Positions 61,364-64,000 of a stretch of 64,000 nucleotides of DNA are shown here, piece by piece. Source of the DNA: Dethiosulfatarculus sandiegensis (lineage in GTDB: Bacteria > Desulfobacterota > Desulfarculia > Desulfarculales > Desulfarculaceae); NCBI RefSeq assembly GCF_000931935.2, contig NZ_AZAC01000002.1:240174-304173 (forward strand). The letters are read 5' to 3'. Both the position numbers and the translations under genes were made by a program. The notes under the pieces were generated by a model. It saw only the letters and a program-made list of their open reading frames with translations, searched no databases and was not told the origin of the DNA. Numbering within the stretch: position 1 is the stretch's first letter; the number at the start of each line of letters is the position of its first letter.

Positions 61364-62155
61364 TCAGTCAATGTCGCCTTTTTCCCGCAGCACCTGTTTG
61401 AATGCATCCAGGACGTCTCCCCTCAGGCGCTGATCCCGTTGGGATTCCAGTATCTCCAGGGCCCGGGCGGGGGTCTTGCCTTTTTGATAGGGACGGTCCG
61501 TGGTCATGGCGTCATAACCATCGGCCACAGCCACTATCTGGGCCCCCAGGGGTATCTCGTCCCCTTTTAAGTGTCTGGGATATCCCTTGCCGTCAAGTCT
61601 TTCATGGTGGCAATGAACATAATCCACCGCAGGTCCTAGAAAATCCAGATCCTTCAATATCCTCATGCCAAGGGCGGGGTGGCGCACAATTTCCTTGAGC
61701 AGTTTGGGCGGAGTCTTGGCTCCGTGGTGTTCAAACAGGGCGTCGCTGAAGCCTATCTTGCCTATATCATGGAGTAACCCGCCCAAGCGAATGTATTCTA
61801 CTTCCTGAGGCTCAAGGTTTAACTTATCGGCAATCGCCAGGCAAAGGTCGGCCACCCTGGAGGCATGACCCTCGGTATAGGCGTTTCTGGCGGCCAAGGC
61901 CTGGGCCATGGCGCTCAAGGCCCCTATGGAGCTCCGTTTAATCTGCTCGTTTAGTTGCTCCAAGCGGAATTCCCTGGCTTCGACCTTGACCATCATCATG
62001 CCCACGCTCTCCGCTATGGTGCGGATGGGTTCAGGCACCTCTTTCTTGGTAAGCTCCATGATATCGTTGGAGTAATGGCCGTTGGCTACGTCCTGAATGA
62101 CCTCAAGCAACCTTTGAGCGGCATTTTCCCTTTCCACGGGCAGGGTCCTTTCCAT
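61364..62155 (-). CDS. HD-GYP domain protein, putative cyclic-di-GMP phosphodiesterase
   Basis: 263 residues, soluble. The N-terminal 80 residues are helical with no known sensor domain. The HD motif is LLHDIGKIG (His129, Asp130) and the GYP motif is DGKGYP (191-193), with HCHHERLDG before it, so metal ligands are complete. Expected to hydrolyse cyclic di-GMP. It is the intact counterpart to the broken HD-GYP regulator at 55358. Monocistronic as far as can be seen. Confidence 0.88.
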   Translation of the reverse strand: MERTLPVERENAAQRLLEVIQDVANGHYSNDIMELTKKEVPEPIRTIAESVGMMMVKVEAREFRLEQLNEQIKRSSIGALSAMAQALAARNAYTEGHASRVADLCLAIADKLNLEPQEVEYIRLGGLLHDIGKIGFSDALFEHHGAKTPPKLLKEIVRHPALGMRILKDLDFLGPAVDYVHCHHERLDGKGYPRHLKGDEIPLGAQIVAVADGYDAMTTDRPYQKGKTPARALEILESQRDQRLRGDVLDAFKQVLREKGDID

Positions 62156-62454
62156 TGGTAAGATTGGTAAAAATATATAGCTAAAAAATAGGCTTAACTA
62201 CTGGGCCAAAGATAACTTAATTTATAACCAAATACCCCCTTAGAGAGAAACCCCACTGTTCACTTATAATGGATTCCATGGGGTGGGTGACCTAAAAAAT
62301 TGACTTTGCTGTAAAGCATCTGTTGCAGCTTTTTACTGACGCCATGTTGTTGAACTTGTGTTTGGCCTGTCAAGGCGAACATTTTTGCTGTTTTTGTCAT
62401 AAATGGCTGTGATAGTCTGTGGGCCTGTCTCTGAACAAGTTCCAGGTGCGTAAA

Positions 62455-63207
62455 ATGAGTGGTTTACGTAATTTGTTTTATCGTCTGTGGCTGGTTTGGG
62501 CGGTTTTTTTTGTAGTTGTTCAAACCGCCTTCTGGTCAACTGTCTCTATTATTCTATTCTTGTTTGATTCAACCGGCAAATTGACCCATGCCTGCGGGGC
62601 CCGTCCCTGGGCCAGGGTTCTCTTGTGGGGGACCAGGGTCAAGGTGCGGATTGAAGGGGTGGAGAATATCGCCGCTCTTTCGGGGTCTGCAATCCTTATA
62701 GTAAACCATCAGAGCCTCTTTGATGTATTGGCCTTGCTGGGGTATCTGCCCATGGATTTCAAATTCGTGGTTAAGCAGGAACTCATGAAGGTGCCCCTTT
62801 GGGGGTTTGCCATGCGCAGGGCTGGATACATGCCCATAGCCAGGGGAAACACGGCCGCTGCTCAAGAGCTGTTCGAGGAGTCTGCCGCGCGCATCCGTCA
62901 GGGCAGTTCGGTTTTGTTTTTTGCCGAGGGAACCCGTTCTCCGGACGGCCGCCTGGGCCGTTTCAAGGGCGGCGGTTTTAAGCTGGCCTGTGCTTCGGGT
63001 TCTCCGGTGTTACCGGTGTTGGTCCAGGGTTCCAGGGAAATTTTGCCCAAAAAAAGCGTATATATCCGGCCGGGGGTCATCACCTTGAGGGTGCTTTCGT
63101 CTGTTGAATGTGCATCAGCGGAAAACGATTCCTGGAAACTCATGGAAAGCGTCAGGCAAAAGATGCTGGTTGCCCTTGGCCAGGATGAGGACTCCGCCGA
63201 AACTTAA
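62455..63207 (+). CDS. plsC: 1-acyl-sn-glycerol-3-phosphate acyltransferase (PlsC family)
   Basis: 250 residues from ATG 62455 with AGGTG six bases upstream (a GTG at 62419 is in frame but less likely). N-terminal membrane helices at about 8-38. Catalytic HX4D motif NHQSLFD (His85, Asp90) and FFAEGTRSPDG (about 155-165). It adds the second acyl chain in phosphatidic acid synthesis. Stands alone. Confidence 0.9.
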   Translation: MSGLRNLFYRLWLVWAVFFVVVQTAFWSTVSIILFLFDSTGKLTHACGARPWARVLLWGTRVKVRIEGVENIAALSGSAILIVNHQSLFDVLALLGYLPMDFKFVVKQELMKVPLWGFAMRRAGYMPIARGNTAAAQELFEESAARIRQGSSVLFFAEGTRSPDGRLGRFKGGGFKLACASGSPVLPVLVQGSREILPKKSVYIRPGVITLRVLSSVECASAENDSWKLMESVRQKMLVALGQDEDSAET

Positions 63208-63425
63208 CGTTTCTCAACATGCCCAAAAAGCCGGAGTTTTTTTTGAGTTACGAAATTAAATTTTTGCATCGACAATCTGATAAGCACAATTATGCCTCAA
63301 CCTGGGCAATAACATGCCTTACAAACGAAAAGCATGACAACTCCGAGAGTTATCTGAATCCTCTTTGCTTGTTTTAAAAAAGGCGAAAAATATTTCCGTA
63401 CACGCGGGCCACAGACAATTGCTGC

Positions 63426-64000
63426 TTAGAAACTCCAGGAAAGGCCAAGCACCGGTCCCTGTTGGGCCACGTCATATTTGAAGCCGCCTATATTCATAAA
63501 GCCGCTGATAAAAAAACCTGATTCACCGAGGGGCAATCTTCCCTTGAGACCCACCATAGGGTCCACCCAATCTTCCTTTTGGGAGACTTGTCTTTGTGCA
63601 ATAAGGCCTTGTTTTAAGATTAGCTCTGAATCCATGGACCAATAGCGGGCGCCTGCTGTGAGGTCAATGAACGCACCCTGCTTTTCGACCAGACGGTAGA
63701 AAACGGCAATTGACCCCATCCAGGTTTTGGCCCTTGAATTGACTTGGGAAAAAAATGGACCGGGGGTGATGTTTTCCGATTCTATATCCGTATACGTAAT
63801 ATCCACAATCACACCGAGGCGGCCCTTACGGGCCCCGCAGAGCAACATAATGGCTCCGTTGATGTTTCCAAAAATGTCGTCGTAGAAATTGATGTCAATA
63901 TCTGCGGCGGGCAGCCCGGGAAGTGTGGCTACGCTGCCTTTCTGGCCGGCCAGTGCGATGTGGAAGCGCCACCCGTCTTCTTGAACCTCCCCCGAATTTG
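63426..64000 (-). CDS. Outer membrane beta-barrel protein, C-terminal part (5' end outside the window)
   Basis: The minus-strand frame is open from the window edge to the stop at 63426, about 191 residues. It includes EDGWRFHIALAG, then INFYDDIFGNINGAIMLL and GRLGVIVDITYTDIE, and ends GPVLGLSWSF. Alternating hydrophobic strands, Gly/aromatic richness and a C-terminal Phe indicate an outer membrane barrel. The internal ATG at 63848 is not the real start, since homology-like sequence continues beyond it. Function unknown. Confidence 0.72.
   Translation of the reverse strand, partial: NSGEVQEDGWRFHIALAGQKGSVATLPGLPAADIDINFYDDIFGNINGAIMLLCGARKGRLGVIVDITYTDIESENITPGPFFSQVNSRAKTWMGSIAVFYRLVEKQGAFIDLTAGARYWSMDSELILKQGLIAQRQVSQKEDWVDPMVGLKGRLPLGESGFFISGFMNIGGFKYDVAQQGPVLGLSWSF

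Overview
The window is a chromosomal segment of about 52% GC. It carries no rRNA, tRNA, CRISPR array, phage module or recognisable transposase. The gene content suggests a free-living anaerobic Desulfobacterota ('deltaproteobacterium'); this is an inference. The evidence is multi-PAS hybrid kinases with HD-GYP partners, an aldehyde:ferredoxin oxidoreductase remnant beside a sigma-54 activator, TRAP uptake linked to LarA-type racemases and GlcD/GlcF, and a zinc-motif sensor tail.

Layout. 0-4 kb: a possible racemase tail, a threonine-dehydratase-type enzyme with its RidA partner, a U32-like TIM-barrel protein and a first PanB paralogue. 4-6.3 kb: small hypothetical and membrane proteins, including an integral membrane protein with a Cys4 zinc-like tail. 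6.4-10.7 kb: a copper/periplasmic oxidase locus with two multicopper oxidases and a SHOCT-tail protein; the second oxidase is split by a -1 frameshift and ends in an outer-membrane-barrel-like extension. 11-14.7 kb: an SGNH hydrolase / carbamoyltransferase / SxtJ / 52-residue DUF5989 operon. 14.9-19.3 kb: a 1462-residue PAS/PocR hybrid kinase. 19.3-21 kb: an ArgP-like regulator divergent from an ArgO/LysE exporter. 21.2-24.7 kb: a four-gene SPFH/zinc-ribbon membrane module. 25.4-30.6 kb: CorA, MscS, a HAD phosphatase and a U32 protein. 31-35 kb: a decayed locus with an AOR pseudogene and a sigma-54 activator carrying two in-frame amber codons. 35.4-39.3 kb: an AT-richer pair, a GtrB-like glycosyltransferase and a GtrA-YfhO fusion.

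39.5-55 kb is the most interesting block: two divergent catabolic arms around back-to-back IclR regulators. The leftward arm encodes a second PanB, a LarA-type racemase/epimerase and an IlvD-type dehydratase. The rightward arm encodes a TRAP transporter, a second LarA homologue, a DUF1537 kinase, a PdxA2-type dehydrogenase and a GlcD/GlcF oxidoreductase. I infer a route for C4 sugar acids (threonate/erythronate type) with a phosphorylative branch ending at DHAP and a dehydratase/retro-aldol branch in which PanB releases a one-carbon unit to tetrahydrofolate.

55-64 kb: a REC-HD-GYP pseudogene, a BarA-like hybrid kinase paired with a lipoprotein solute-binding sensor, an intact HD-GYP protein, a PlsC acyltransferase and a partial outer membrane protein.

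Of non-coding features, a hairpin-rich repeat occurs twice (about 21.0 and 55.1 kb), both times between convergent genes. The two oxidase genes share a 16-17 bp upstream element, and the spacer before the first panB holds two overlapping perfect inverted repeats that cannot easily both form.
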